Positions 25,283 to 33,994 of a stretch of DNA of 51,726 bases are shown here, in pieces (within the stretch, counting starts at the first letter, position 1; each line of letters opens with the position of its first letter). A program made the position numbers and the translations under genes. Under the pieces are notes generated by a model. That model did no database searches, had not been told where the DNA came from, and worked only from the letters and a program-made list of their open reading frames with translations. The stretch is taken from contig NZ_CADEGK010000007.1 of the NCBI RefSeq assembly GCF_902826855.1, forward strand, positions 1 through 51,726, given 5' to 3'. This DNA comes from an uncultured Phenylobacterium sp. Lineage in GTDB: Bacteria; Pseudomonadota; Alphaproteobacteria; Caulobacterales; Caulobacteraceae.

Positions 25283-26062
25283 TCAGGCTTTCTTGGCGAC
25301 AATCGAAAACACGGCGCCCTGCGGGTCGGTGGCGTTGATGATCCGGTCGTCGCCTGGCACGTCCATCGGCCCGTTCAGCACCTGGCCGCCACCGGCCCTG
25401 ATCTTGGCGGCCGCGGCGTCGATGTCGGCCACCCGGAAATAGAAGCCCCAATACGGCATCGGCATGTCGGCGGGCTTCTTCATCATCGCCCCGACCTGGC
25501 CGTCCTGGTTCGAGTACAGCTGGTAGGTCCCAACGGGGCCCATATCCATGGCCTCGTCCTTGGTCCAGCCGAACATCTGGGCGTAGAAGTCGAACCCCGT
25601 CTCGGGCGCGGCGCCCATGAGTTCGTGCCATCCGCACTGGCCGAGCGCGGTGGAGTCAGGCGCCGGGCGACCGCCGTCGGGAGGCGTCGGTTTCATGATC
25701 GCGAAGACCGCCCCGGCCGGGTCGGCCACGATGGCGATGCGGCCGATGCCCGGGATGTCCCACGCCTCGCGGCGCACCGATCCGCCCAGGCTCTTCACCT
25801 TCGCTGACGCCGCGTCGCAGTCGTCGACGCAGATGTAGCCGGTCCAATTGGGGGGCATGCCCTCGGCCTTCATGGCCTCGCCCAGGTTCATGATCCCGGC
25901 CACGCCGTTCCCGTCAGCGCTCAGCACAGCGTAGGGCTCGCCGTCGGCCATCGGCGGCAGGTCCTGCGCTGTCCAGCCCAGGAGGTCGCCGTAGAAGCGC
26001 TTCGCCCCGTCCATGTCGGGGGTTATCAGCTCGTACCAGATCCAGCGGCCATGGTCGGACAT
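25283..26062 (-). CDS. Two-domain VOC (glyoxalase/bleomycin resistance fold) protein
   Basis: A 259-residue protein made of two vicinal-oxygen-chelate modules, about 5-125 (WYELITPDMDGAKRFYGDLLGW) and 140-258 (WHELMGAAPETGFDFYAQMFGW). It resembles the 27 kDa antigen CFP30B-like group. Such proteins are metal-dependent isomerases, dioxygenases or drug-binding proteins; the substrate is unknown here. Its stop codon directly abuts the bphP stop (convergent). It lies 97 nt downstream of ilvB on the same strand. Confidence 0.88.
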   Translation of the reverse strand: MSDHGRWIWYELITPDMDGAKRFYGDLLGWTAQDLPPMADGEPYAVLSADGNGVAGIMNLGEAMKAEGMPPNWTGYICVDDCDAASAKVKSLGGSVRREAWDIPGIGRIAIVADPAGAVFAIMKPTPPDGGRPAPDSTALGQCGWHELMGAAPETGFDFYAQMFGWTKDEAMDMGPVGTYQLYSNQDGQVGAMMKKPADMPMPYWGFYFRVADIDAAAAKIRAGGGQVLNGPMDVPGDDRIINATDPQGAVFSIVAKKA

Positions 26063-26096
26063 CGCGGTGTCTCCTTAAACACAGGGAGCCCCGGCG

Positions 26097-26119
26097 CTTC
26101 CAGGGCTATGCCCTGGAAG
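26097..26119 (-). terminator. Strong stem-loop downstream of ilvB
   Basis: A perfect 10-bp stem (CTTCCAGGGC / GCCCTGGAAG) with a 3-nt loop lies 40 nt after the ilvB stop and 35 nt before the VOC start. There is no T run after it on either strand, so it may be a transcript 3' end stabiliser or a weak terminator. The rest of this 97-bp gap shows nothing. Confidence 0.5.
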
Positions 26120-26159
26120 ACGCGCCAGCACGGCCTGATCCTACAGAGGCAGGCGCGGC

Positions 26160-27950
26160 TCAGACCAGGCCCTTGCCGGCGTCGTCGATGATGTCGCCGA
26201 GCGCACGGGTCTCGTCGGCCATGATCATCTCGTTGTGGGCCTTGCCGGAGGGGATCATCGGGAAGCAGTTCTCTTCCTTGGTGACCCGGCAGTCGAACAG
26301 CACCGGCTTCTTCACGGCGATCATCTCGAGGATCTTGTCGTCCAGCTCGTCCGGATGCTCGGCGCGGAACCCGACGCCGCCGTAGGCCTCGGCCAGCTTC
26401 ACGAAGTCCGGGAGGCTGGAGGAATAGGTGTGGCTGTAGCGCTCGCCGTGCAGCAACTGCTGCCACTGGCGCACCATGCCCATCCACTCGTTGTTGAGGA
26501 TGAAGATCTTGATTGGCAGCTCGTACTGAATGGCCGTCGAGATCTCCTGCATGGTCATCTGCACGCTGGCGTCGCCGGCGATGTCGATGACCAGGCTGTC
26601 CGGGTGCGCCATCTGCACGCCGACTGCCGCTGGCAGGCCATAGCCCATGGTGCCCAGGCCGCCCGAGGTCATCCAGCGGTTCGGTTCGTCGAAGTGGTAG
26701 AACTGAGCCGCCCACATCTGGTGCTGGCCGACTTCGGTGGTGATGTAGGTGTCGCGGTCCTTGGTCAGCTCGTAGAGGCGTTGGATGGCGTACTGCGGCT
26801 TGATCAGCTTGGCGTCCGGTCGATAGCCGAACGAGTTGCGCGCCCGCCAGCCGTCGACTTGCGTCCACCAGGCCTTCATGGCGGCCTTGTCGGGAGAAAG
26901 GTTGCGGCCCTTCCAGGCGGCGATCATGTCCTCCAGCACGCTTGCGGCGTCGCCGACGATGCCGATGTCGCAGCGCACGTTCTTGCCGATCGAAGACGCG
27001 TCCACGTCGATGTGGATCTTCTTCGAGGTGGGCGCGAAGGCGTCCAGGCGGCCGGTCACCCGATCGTCGAACCGCGACCCGATGGCCACCATCACGTCGC
27101 AGTCGTGCATGGCGTTGTTGGCCTCGTAGGACCCGTGCATGCCGACCATGCCCAGCCACTGCGGGTTGGACGCTGGGAACGCGCCCAGGCCCATGAGGGT
27201 CGACGTCACCGGCGCACCGGTCAGGGCCGCGAACTCACGCAGCAGGGCCGAGGCGCGCGGCCCGGAATTGATGATGCCGCCGCCGGTGTAGAGGATCGGC
27301 TTCTTGGCGCCGGCGATCAGCGCGACGGCCTCGGCGATCCGGCCGGCGTCGCCCTTGAAAGCGGGCGTGTAGTGGTGGGCGTGCTTCACCTCGTTCGGGC
27401 CCTGGTAGACGCCCTTGGCGAACTGCACGTCCTTGGGGATGTCGACGACCACGGGGCCGGGCCGGCCGGAGGTGGCGATGTGGAAGGCCTCGTGCAGAAT
27501 CCGCGGCAGGTCCTCGATCGAGCGGACCAGATAGTTCTGCTTGGTGCAGGGCCGGGTGATGCCGACCGTGTCGCACTCCTGGAAGGCGTCGGTGCCGATC
27601 AGGTGGGTCGCCACCTGGCCGGTGATCACCACGAGGGGGATCGAGTCCATCAGCGCGTCGACGATGCCGGTGACCGCATTCGTCGCCCCCGGCCCCGAAG
27701 TGACCAGCACCACGCCCGGCCGGCCGGTGGAGCGCGCATAGCCCTCAGCCGCATGGGTCGCGCCCTGCTCGTGGCGGACCAGCACGTGCTGCAGCTTCGG
27801 CTCGTTGAACAGCGCGTCGTAGATCGGCAGCACCGCGCCGCCCGGATAGCCGAACAGGACGTCGACGCCTTGGTCGAGGAGGGCGCGCACGACCATCTCC
27901 GCGCCGGAGATCGTGGTCGCTTCAGCTTCGATGGTCTGGTGGGCGGTCAT
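26160..27950 (-). CDS. ilvB: Acetolactate synthase large (catalytic) subunit
   Basis: A 596-residue ThDP enzyme that condenses pyruvate with pyruvate or 2-ketobutyrate, the first common step of branched-chain amino acid synthesis. The three TPP-enzyme domains are present: N-terminal pyrimidine-binding domain with the catalytic Glu61 in RHEQGATHAAEGYAR, central FAD-binding domain, and C-terminal pyrophosphate domain with the GD..NN motif (GDAS from about 459). ATG 27950 gives the standard length. It has an attenuator and leader peptide upstream, and its regulatory partner ilvN is 6.2 kb away. Confidence 0.97.
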   Translation of the reverse strand: MTAHQTIEAEATTISGAEMVVRALLDQGVDVLFGYPGGAVLPIYDALFNEPKLQHVLVRHEQGATHAAEGYARSTGRPGVVLVTSGPGATNAVTGIVDALMDSIPLVVITGQVATHLIGTDAFQECDTVGITRPCTKQNYLVRSIEDLPRILHEAFHIATSGRPGPVVVDIPKDVQFAKGVYQGPNEVKHAHHYTPAFKGDAGRIAEAVALIAGAKKPILYTGGGIINSGPRASALLREFAALTGAPVTSTLMGLGAFPASNPQWLGMVGMHGSYEANNAMHDCDVMVAIGSRFDDRVTGRLDAFAPTSKKIHIDVDASSIGKNVRCDIGIVGDAASVLEDMIAAWKGRNLSPDKAAMKAWWTQVDGWRARNSFGYRPDAKLIKPQYAIQRLYELTKDRDTYITTEVGQHQMWAAQFYHFDEPNRWMTSGGLGTMGYGLPAAVGVQMAHPDSLVIDIAGDASVQMTMQEISTAIQYELPIKIFILNNEWMGMVRQWQQLLHGERYSHTYSSSLPDFVKLAEAYGGVGFRAEHPDELDDKILEMIAVKKPVLFDCRVTKEENCFPMIPSGKAHNEMIMADETRALGDIIDDAGKGLV

Positions 27951-27986
27951 GGGATGGGCCTGATCGGGTTTCGGTTTTCGGGCAAT

Positions 27987-28008
27987 AAAAAAGGCCCGCT
28001 AGGGGCCT
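27987..28008 (-). terminator. ilvB attenuator terminator
   Basis: On the minus strand AGGCCC-(CTAGC)-GGGCCT is followed by a T run (TTTTTT), a textbook intrinsic terminator (stem arms 28003-28008 and 27992-27997). It lies between the leader-peptide stop and the ilvB start codon, so transcription of ilvB must read through it. A second hairpin, CTGAC/GTCAG at 28029-28044, sits 5 nt after the leader stop and could act as the pause or antiterminator element. ilvBN attenuation is established in C. crescentus. Confidence 0.85.
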
Positions 28009-28048
28009 GGATGAGCGACCGGACGGTCCTGACGGTAAGGTCAGTCCG

Positions 28049-28123
28049 CTACGGTCGCCCTACGAGTACGAGAGTGCTGCGCACGAGATTTGCCTTCAGA
28101 GTTGCGGAAACGGCATGTCGCAT
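28049..28123 (-). CDS. ilvB leader peptide
   Basis: A 24-codon frame (ATG 28123, stop TAG 28049-28051) that begins 8 nt after the miaA stop and ends 41 nt before the terminator hairpin. It encodes MRHAVSATLKANL and then VRSTLVLVGRP. Four Leu codons (CTG, CTC x3) and four Val codons (GTT, GTG, GTA x2) occur, with the cluster Leu-Val-Leu-Val near the end; there are no Ile codons. Size, position and composition are those of a ribosome-stalling leader that senses charged tRNA-Leu and tRNA-Val. No strong ribosome binding site is visible. Confidence 0.8.
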   Translation of the reverse strand: MRHAVSATLKANLVRSTLVLVGRP

Positions 28124-28130
28124 GCTGGAC

Positions 28131-29060
28131 CTAGGGCGTCAAGGCCGGGTTAAGGGCAAGAAACTGCCGCCATTGGTCATCGGGGGTCGTAGCCGCGAGT
28201 CTGGGCCAAGCCGCCATCTGGCCGCGCATCCAGGTCATCTGGCGCTTGGCGTAGCGACGGGTCTCCTGCTGGGCGGCGGCAAGCGCCGCTTCCAGCGTCG
28301 TTCGTCCGGCCAGGTAGGCGGCGAACTCGCGCACCCCCACCGCCTTCATCGCCGGCAGCTCCGGATCGAGCCCGCGGGCTATCAGCGCCCGGACCTCCTC
28401 CAGCGCCCCCGCCTCGATCATCGCAGCCAGCCGCGCGTCGCAGCGGGCGTAAAGCGCCCTGCGCGGCGGCTCCAGGGCCACCGCGGTCCAGGCCCCGGGC
28501 GCCAGCGCCGGCTCGCCGGCCGCCTGCCACTCGGAGAGGGCCTTGCCCGTGGTCGCATAGACCTCCCAGGCCCGTACCAGCCGCTGTCGGTCGCCCGGCG
28601 CGATGCGGCCCGCGGCGGCCGGGTCGGCCTTGGCCAGCCGGTCGCGGAACCCCGTTTCGCCCAGTGTTGCGAACTCGCCCTCCGCTGCGCGCCGCACCGA
28701 GGGTGGGACCGGCGGCACATCGGCCAGCCCCACGGTCATCGCCCGGAAGTAGAGCCCCGTGCCGCCCACAATGATCGCGTCGCGTCCCCGCGCCGCGATC
28801 TCCGACAGCGCCTCGGTCGCCGCCCGCAACCAACGGCCCGTCGACCAGCCGTCGGCCGGATCCACCGTCCCGAACAGATGGTGCGGCGCGCGGGCCGTCT
28901 CCGCTGCGCCCGGCGCGGCGCTCAGCACACCCAGGCCTGCGTAGAGCTGCATGGAGTCGGCATTGACCACTTCGCCGCCCACCGCCTCCGCAAGCCGCAG
29001 GGCCAGCGCCGACTTGCCGCTTGCCGTGGGTCCGGCGATCAGCCAGATGCGGCCGGTCAT
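28131..29060 (-). CDS. miaA: tRNA dimethylallyltransferase MiaA
   Basis: A 309-residue enzyme that adds the dimethylallyl group to N6 of A37 in tRNAs reading UNN codons. The P-loop is GPTASGKS at 10-17; further motifs are [10 protein letters not shown] (about 33-43), [11 protein letters not shown] (about 97-107), [12 protein letters not shown] and, near the end, [18 protein letters not shown] 29060 gives the canonical N-terminus ([10 protein letters not shown]), although the frame is open further upstream. That ATG overlaps the serB ATG on the opposite strand. The stop lies 8 nt before the ilvB leader, so the ilvB promoter should be inside miaA. Confidence 0.96.
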   Translation of the reverse strand: MTGRIWLIAGPTASGKSALALRLAEAVGGEVVNADSMQLYAGLGVLSAAPGAAETARAPHHLFGTVDPADGWSTGRWLRAATEALSEIAARGRDAIIVGGTGLYFRAMTVGLADVPPVPPSVRRAAEGEFATLGETGFRDRLAKADPAAAGRIAPGDRQRLVRAWEVYATTGKALSEWQAAGEPALAPGAWTAVALEPPRRALYARCDARLAAMIEAGALEEVRALIARGLDPELPAMKAVGVREFAAYLAGRTTLEAALAAAQQETRRYAKRQMTWMRGQMAAWPRLAATTPDDQWRQFLALNPALTP

Positions 29061-29955
29061 GGAACTCGTTCTCACCCTCGTGGCGCCGCCGAACGCCGGC
29101 GCCTTCTCGATCAATCTACGCGAAGTGTTCGCGGGAGCCGGCGCCCGCGGCAAGCAGTCTAGCAAGATCGAGGCGGGGGACATGGCCGTCACCGATGTGA
29201 TCCTGGAAGCCGATGACCTCGCCGCCGTCCGCGCCGCCGTCGCAGCGCCGATGGCCGGGCAGTCAGTCGACTGGTGCGTCCAGCCACTCGAGGGCCGCAG
29301 GAAGCGCCTGCTCATCGCCGACATGGATTCCACCATCATCAACGTCGAGTGTCTCGACGAATTGGCCGACTTCGCGGGCCTGAAGGCCGAGATCAGCGCC
29401 ATCACCGAGCGGGCCATGCGCGGCGAACTGGCCTTCGAGGGCGCGCTGCGGGAACGGGTCGGCATGCTGAAGGGGCTGCCCGCCACGGCGCTGCAGCAAG
29501 CCTACGATGAGCGTGTCCGCCTCAATCCGGGCGCGCGGACGCTGGTGCGCACCATGGCCGCCAACGGCGCCCGCTGCGCCCTGGTCTCCGGCGGCTTCAC
29601 CTTCTTCACCAGCCGGGTGGCGCAGGCGGCCGGCTTCCACGTGAACCGCGCCAACACCTTGATCGAGGCCGACGGCGCGCTCACCGGCCAGGTCGCCGAC
29701 CCGATCCTGGGCAAGGAAGCCAAGCTCGCGGCCTTGCGGGAGGAGGCTGCAGCCCTCGGAATCCCGCTCTCGGCCACCCTGGCGGTTGGCGACGGCGCCA
29801 ACGACCTTGCCATGATCGAGGCCTCGGGCCTGGGCGTCGCCTACCGCGCCAAGCCCATCGTCGCCGCGCAGGCACACGCCAAGGTCGACCACGCCGACCT
29901 TACCGCGCTGCTGTACTTCCAGGGCTACCGGGCCGACGAGTTCGTCATCGACTGA
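29059..29955 (+). CDS. serB: Phosphoserine phosphatase SerB
   Basis: A 298-residue HAD-family phosphatase that makes serine from phosphoserine. An N-terminal regulatory segment (1-80) begins [17 protein letters not shown] motif I is DMDST with nucleophile D88 and D90. Motif II is the Ser of LVSGGFTFF, and motif III/IV is [13 protein letters not shown]. The start ATG 29059 is the only one that gives the family N-terminus; it forms the palindrome CATG with the miaA start on the other strand. Length is normal. Confidence 0.95.
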   Translation: MELVLTLVAPPNAGAFSINLREVFAGAGARGKQSSKIEAGDMAVTDVILEADDLAAVRAAVAAPMAGQSVDWCVQPLEGRRKRLLIADMDSTIINVECLDELADFAGLKAEISAITERAMRGELAFEGALRERVGMLKGLPATALQQAYDERVRLNPGARTLVRTMAANGARCALVSGGFTFFTSRVAQAAGFHVNRANTLIEADGALTGQVADPILGKEAKLAALREEAAALGIPLSATLAVGDGANDLAMIEASGLGVAYRAKPIVAAQAHAKVDHADLTALLYFQGYRADEFVID

Positions 29956-30009
29956 CCCGCGATCGGACACGCCGGTTACCGCACGGGCCGGACTCGGCTA
30001 CATGGCCCC

Positions 30010-30696
30010 ATGTTCCTCCCACGCCCCGTGAAAGCCGTCGTCTTCGACATGGACGGCCTGCTCGTCGACACCGAGACGGTGGTGTTCGCCGCCATGCAGC
30101 GCGCCGCGGCCGGCATCGGCGGCGAGATGCCCTTCGCCACCTTCCAGCGGATGGTGGGCCTGCAGCACGCCCACTCCGACCCCATCCTGGTGGAGCACTT
30201 CGGCGCCGCCTTCGACCTGGGGGCCTGGACCGAGGCTGTCAGGACCTACTTCCACGAGGAAGCGGCCGCCGGCATCGCGCTCAAGGCCGGGGTCGTGGAG
30301 ATCCTGGACGCCCTGGACGAGGCTGGATTGCCGCGCGCCATCGCCACCTCCTCTAACCTCGCCGCGGTTCACCACAGCCTGGGGGGACATGGGCTGGTGG
30401 AACGCTTCCACGCCCTGATCACCCGCGACGTGCAGACCATGGGCAAACCGCACCCCGAGCCGTTCCTGAAGGCCGCCGAGGCCCTGGGCGTCGATCCGGC
30501 CGACTGCCTGGCGCTGGAGGACAGCCACAACGGCGTCCGCGCCGCGTCCGCCGCCGGGATGATGACGGTGATGGTGCCCGACATGCTGGATCCGACGGAA
30601 GAGATGCACACCCTCTGCGTGCGCATCGCCCGCGACCTGCACGAGGTGCGCGGCTGGATCTCTACCGCCCGCTCGGGCCCCGTTCGAAGTACTTGA
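30010..30696 (+). CDS. HAD family phosphatase (beta-phosphoglucomutase-like)
   Basis: A 228-residue HAD subfamily IA hydrolase. Motif I is VFDMDGLLVDTE (about 11-22), motif II TSSN, and motif III/IV K-PHPEPFLKAAE and LALEDSHNGVRAA. A small helical cap lies between 20 and 90. Members act on sugar phosphates or related metabolites; the exact substrate cannot be told. Its last 35 bp overlap the 3' end of hflC on the opposite strand. Confidence 0.88.
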   Translation: MFLPRPVKAVVFDMDGLLVDTETVVFAAMQRAAAGIGGEMPFATFQRMVGLQHAHSDPILVEHFGAAFDLGAWTEAVRTYFHEEAAAGIALKAGVVEILDALDEAGLPRAIATSSNLAAVHHSLGGHGLVERFHALITRDVQTMGKPHPEPFLKAAEALGVDPADCLALEDSHNGVRAASAAGMMTVMVPDMLDPTEEMHTLCVRIARDLHEVRGWISTARSGPVRST

Positions 30697-31552
30697 AGAA
30701 GGCGCTGTCCGGCGACAACACCATCGTCGTCTCGCCGTCGCCGAAGCTGGCCTCATAGGCCTGCATGGAGCGGAAGAAGGCGGCGAACGACGGGTCCTTG
30801 CCGAAGCTCTGGGCGAAGATCCGCGTGCGCTGGGCGTCGCCTTCGCCGGTGATCTGGCCAGACTGCTCCCGGGCGGTGGCCAGGGTGATGGACACCTCCT
30901 TGTCGGCCTCGGCAATGATCTCGCGCTTGGCCTGCTCGCCTTGGGCGCGAAGCTGTGCGGCCACCTGCTGGCGGGAGGTGGACATGCGGCGGAAGACCGA
31001 TTCCCGGTTCTGGGTCGGCAGGTCGGCGCGGCGGATGCGCAAGTCGATGACCTGGATGCCCAGCTTCGAGGCCTCGGCCCGGCGGCTTACGTCGGCCTTT
31101 GCCTGCTGCATCAGCTCGGCGCGGCGGCCGGAGATGATATCGGTGGAGCTGGCCGACCCGAGCACCTGGCGCAGCGAGGAGTTCATCAGCCGCTCGATGC
31201 GATCGTTCGCCGTCTGCTCGTCGCGCAGGGTGCGGTAGAACTGCAGGGGCTGGTTGATCCGGTAGCGGAGGAAGGCGTCGACCACCAGGCGCTCCTGGCC
31301 GGCCGTGATGATTTCTTCCTGGGCCGCCTCCAGCGCGATGTTGCGCCGGTCCAGCTTGAGGACCTGCTCCACGAACGGGATCTTCAGGTTGAGGCCGGCC
31401 TGGTTCTTGCCAGGCGGGTTCACCACGCGCACGGGATCGCCGAACTGGACCACGATCGCCTGTTGGCGTTGGTCCACGATGTAGAAGGTCTGGAAAATCA
31501 GGGTCAGCAGGAACAGGCCTGCGAGCCCGAGGACGAGGCTGCGGGCGTTCAT
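30662..31552 (-). CDS. hflC: FtsH protease modulator HflC
   Basis: A 296-residue SPFH/band 7 protein with one N-terminal membrane helix (about 5-23) and a periplasmic SPFH domain (AIVVQFGDPVRVVNPPG, then LVVDAFLRYRI). The long C-terminal helix is rich in Ala/Gln/Glu (REIIAEADKEVSITLA). With HflK it forms the cage that encloses FtsH and limits degradation of membrane proteins. It overlaps hflK by 4 bp (ATGA). Confidence 0.95.
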   Translation of the reverse strand: MNARSLVLGLAGLFLLTLIFQTFYIVDQRQQAIVVQFGDPVRVVNPPGKNQAGLNLKIPFVEQVLKLDRRNIALEAAQEEIITAGQERLVVDAFLRYRINQPLQFYRTLRDEQTANDRIERLMNSSLRQVLGSASSTDIISGRRAELMQQAKADVSRRAEASKLGIQVIDLRIRRADLPTQNRESVFRRMSTSRQQVAAQLRAQGEQAKREIIAEADKEVSITLATAREQSGQITGEGDAQRTRIFAQSFGKDPSFAAFFRSMQAYEASFGDGETTMVLSPDSAFFKYFERGPSGR

Positions 31553-32700
31553 TGGGCGGCCTTGGGTTGCGGCTCGGCCGGAGCGACGGGGACGGGCGGT
31601 GACGCAGCGTTGCCGCGTGGGCGGAACACGTCGGGTGGCAGAATGATCGGGGCGGAAGCCCCCTTGGCGTCGATCACCACCTTGTTCGAGGATTGCAGAA
31701 TGCGCTGCATCGTCTCGATGTAGAGGCGGTCGCGGGTCACGGAGGGTGCGCGGCGGTACTCCGTGTAGATCTGGTTGAACCGCGCGGCCTCGCCGGTGGC
31801 CTCGCGCACGGCCTGCTCGCGGTACGCCTGGGCGGCGTTGGTGATCCGCGAGGCGTCGCCCTTGGCCTCGTTGATCACGCGGTTGCGGTAGGTGTTGGCT
31901 TCGTTCTCGGCGGACTCTGCGTCCTGCTGGGCGGTGTTCACCTCCCGGAAGGCGGCGACGACCTCGGGCGGCGGACCAGCCGAACGGATTTGCACTTCGA
32001 CGATGTTGATGCCGGCCTGCCAGGAGTCCAGCGTCTTCTGCATCAGCTCGGCGGTCTGCAGTTGCACCTGGCCGCGGCCGGTGGAGATGATGGGCTGCAG
32101 TTGGGTCTTGCCCACGACCTCGCGCATGGCGCTTTCGGCCACCGCCTTGACCGCGCCCTCGGGGTCCCGCGTCGCGAACAGGTAGCGGGAGGCGTCGGCC
32201 ACCCGCCAGGTGACGCTGAAGTCGATGTCGATGATCTGCTCGTCGCCGGTGAGCATCTGGCTCTCGGCCGGGGCGTCGGCGTCACCCCCGGCGCCGCCTA
32301 CGTCCGTGCGCTTCAGGCTGGTGACCGGCACCTTCTCCACCCGCTCGATCGGCGAGGGGATGTGGTAGCGGAGGCCCGGGGTCTCCGAGCGCGAAAAGGC
32401 TCCGAAAGTCAGGACGATGGCCTGCTCGTTGGGCTGGACGACGTAGAAGCCGGACGCCAGCCAGGCGACGACGGCGCCGCCGGCGATCAGGGCCACCATG
32501 CCCCGCCGCGGCCGCCCGCCCGGCCCGCCCATCATGTCGCGCAGCCGCTGCATCAGGCGCTCGAGGCCTGCGCCGAGATCCGGCCCGCCGGGGCCTCGGC
32601 CGCCGCCGCCAGGACGCCGTTGTGGCGGATCGCGCCGGTCGTCATTACCCCCACCGGGAGCGCCCCACGGGCCGGGATTGCTATTGTCGTTCCAGGGCAT
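31549..32700 (-). CDS. hflK: FtsH protease modulator HflK
   Basis: A 383-residue SPFH protein. The cytoplasmic N-terminus (1-65) is Gly/Pro/Arg-rich, a membrane helix lies at about 68-86, and the SPFH domain begins at FYVVQPNEQAIVLTFG. A long helix with ENEANTYRNRVINEAKGDASRI leads to a Pro/Ala-rich tail. Partner of HflC in the HflKC-FtsH complex. It is the first gene of the hflK-hflC operon and is divergent from mrp across 115 bp, in which I see no clear promoter motif. Confidence 0.95.
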   Translation of the reverse strand: MPWNDNSNPGPWGAPGGGNDDRRDPPQRRPGGGGRGPGGPDLGAGLERLMQRLRDMMGGPGGRPRRGMVALIAGGAVVAWLASGFYVVQPNEQAIVLTFGAFSRSETPGLRYHIPSPIERVEKVPVTSLKRTDVGGAGGDADAPAESQMLTGDEQIIDIDFSVTWRVADASRYLFATRDPEGAVKAVAESAMREVVGKTQLQPIISTGRGQVQLQTAELMQKTLDSWQAGINIVEVQIRSAGPPPEVVAAFREVNTAQQDAESAENEANTYRNRVINEAKGDASRITNAAQAYREQAVREATGEAARFNQIYTEYRRAPSVTRDRLYIETMQRILQSSNKVVIDAKGASAPIILPPDVFRPRGNAASPPVPVAPAEPQPKAAQ

Positions 32701-32815
32701 GGGCGGCGGTGCGCAGTCCTTTGCGTCGCGATCGCCTCAAACCCCCTGCGGGCTTGTAAACCGACGCTGTCAGCCGGATATGAGACCCCCAACCCGGCAT
32801 AGCAAGACAAAGCGC

Positions 32816-33994
32816 ATGAGCGAAGGCCCCGACAGAACGGCGATCCTGACCGCCCTGGACCAGGTGATCGACCCCAAGTCGGGCAAGGGCCTGACCAGCG
32901 CAGGGCTGGTCCGGGGGCTGGTCCTGCGCGGCGGTCGTGTCGCCTTCATGCTCGAGGTGGCCCCGGCGGACATCGAGGCGTACCGCCGGGTCCGTGACCA
33001 GGCTGAGGAGGTGCTGGCCGAGGCTGACGGGGTGGAGACCGCCCAGGTGGTGCTGACCACCGAGTTGCAGGCCCCTTCCGCGCCCCAGATGCCGCAACTT
33101 CGGGTCACCCCGCGCCGCCCCGTGCCCGGCGGCGCCTCGAATCCTCAGCACCGGGCAGCGCTCCCGGAATCGCCGTCCCAGCGCCGCGCTCGCGTGGTCG
33201 AGGACCCCGGCGCCCAGTTGCACCCCATGGTCGACGCGGTGAAGCCGCCGCACGTCCTGAAGGTCATCGCCGTGGCCAGCGGGAAGGGCGGCGTCGGCAA
33301 ATCCACCGTCTCGGTCAACTTGGCCGCAGCCCTCGCGGTCCTCGGAAAACGTGTGGGCCTGCTGGACGCCGACATCTATGGCCCCTCGGCCCCGACGATG
33401 CTGGGCGTCGACGGCGACCCCACCTTCGACGAGGAGAAGCGCCTCAATCCGATGGTCGCCTGGGGCGTCAAGGTGATGTCGATCGGCTTCATCGTCGAGC
33501 CTGGCACGGCCAACATCTGGCGCGGCCCGATGGCGTCGTCGGCGCTGCGCAGCCTGTTGAACTCCAACTGGGGCAGTGAGGCCGAGCCGCTGGACGTGCT
33601 GGTCATCGACCTGCCCCCCGGCACCGGCGACATCCAGCTCACCCTGGTGCAGAAGCTGAAGATGGACGGGGTGATCATCGTCTCCACGCCCCAGGAGATC
33701 GCCCTGATCGACGCCCGCCGCGCCGCCCAGATGTTTGAGAAGACCGGCGCGCCGATCCTCGGCGTCGTCGAGAACATGGCCTACTTCGCCGATGCGTCCG
33801 GCGCGAAGGTGCCGATCTTCGGTACCGGCGGGGCCCGGGCCGAGGCCGAGCGCCTGGGCGTGCCGCTGTTGGCCGAGATCCCGATCGAGGTTGCCCTGCG
33901 CGAGGCCTGCGACGCCGGCGCGCCCCTGGTCGCCACCACTCCCGACAGTCCGGCCGCGAAGGCCTTCCTCGAGCTCGCAGCGCGGCTCAGCTAG
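32816..33994 (+). CDS. mrp: Mrp/ApbC iron-sulfur cluster carrier ATPase
   Basis: A 392-residue protein with an N-terminal MIP18/DUF59 domain (about 5-85), a Pro-rich linker (86-140) and a MinD/ParA-like ATPase domain with deviant Walker A SGKGGVGKST at 155-164, DADIYGPS and DLPPGTGD. It carries or transfers Fe-S clusters. The CxxC seen in E. coli Mrp after ENMS is absent (ENMAYFADASGAK), which as I recall is usual for alphaproteobacterial members. ATG 32816 fits the domain start; the open frame extends much further upstream without similarity. Confidence 0.92.
   Translation: MSEGPDRTAILTALDQVIDPKSGKGLTSAGLVRGLVLRGGRVAFMLEVAPADIEAYRRVRDQAEEVLAEADGVETAQVVLTTELQAPSAPQMPQLRVTPRRPVPGGASNPQHRAALPESPSQRRARVVEDPGAQLHPMVDAVKPPHVLKVIAVASGKGGVGKSTVSVNLAAALAVLGKRVGLLDADIYGPSAPTMLGVDGDPTFDEEKRLNPMVAWGVKVMSIGFIVEPGTANIWRGPMASSALRSLLNSNWGSEAEPLDVLVIDLPPGTGDIQLTLVQKLKMDGVIIVSTPQEIALIDARRAAQMFEKTGAPILGVVENMAYFADASGAKVPIFGTGGARAEAERLGVPLLAEIPIEVALREACDAGAPLVATTPDSPAAKAFLELAARLS

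Noticed and set aside
26235-29162. Very long plus-strand frame (975 codons)
   Set aside because: It runs antisense to ilvB and miaA and has His/Asp/Arg/Gly-rich shadow composition with no recognisable domain.
32816-33994. Mrp lacking the CxxC cluster-binding motif
   Set aside because: At first this looked like a lost active site, but alphaproteobacterial Mrp proteins commonly lack it as far as I recall, so it is not specific to this genome.
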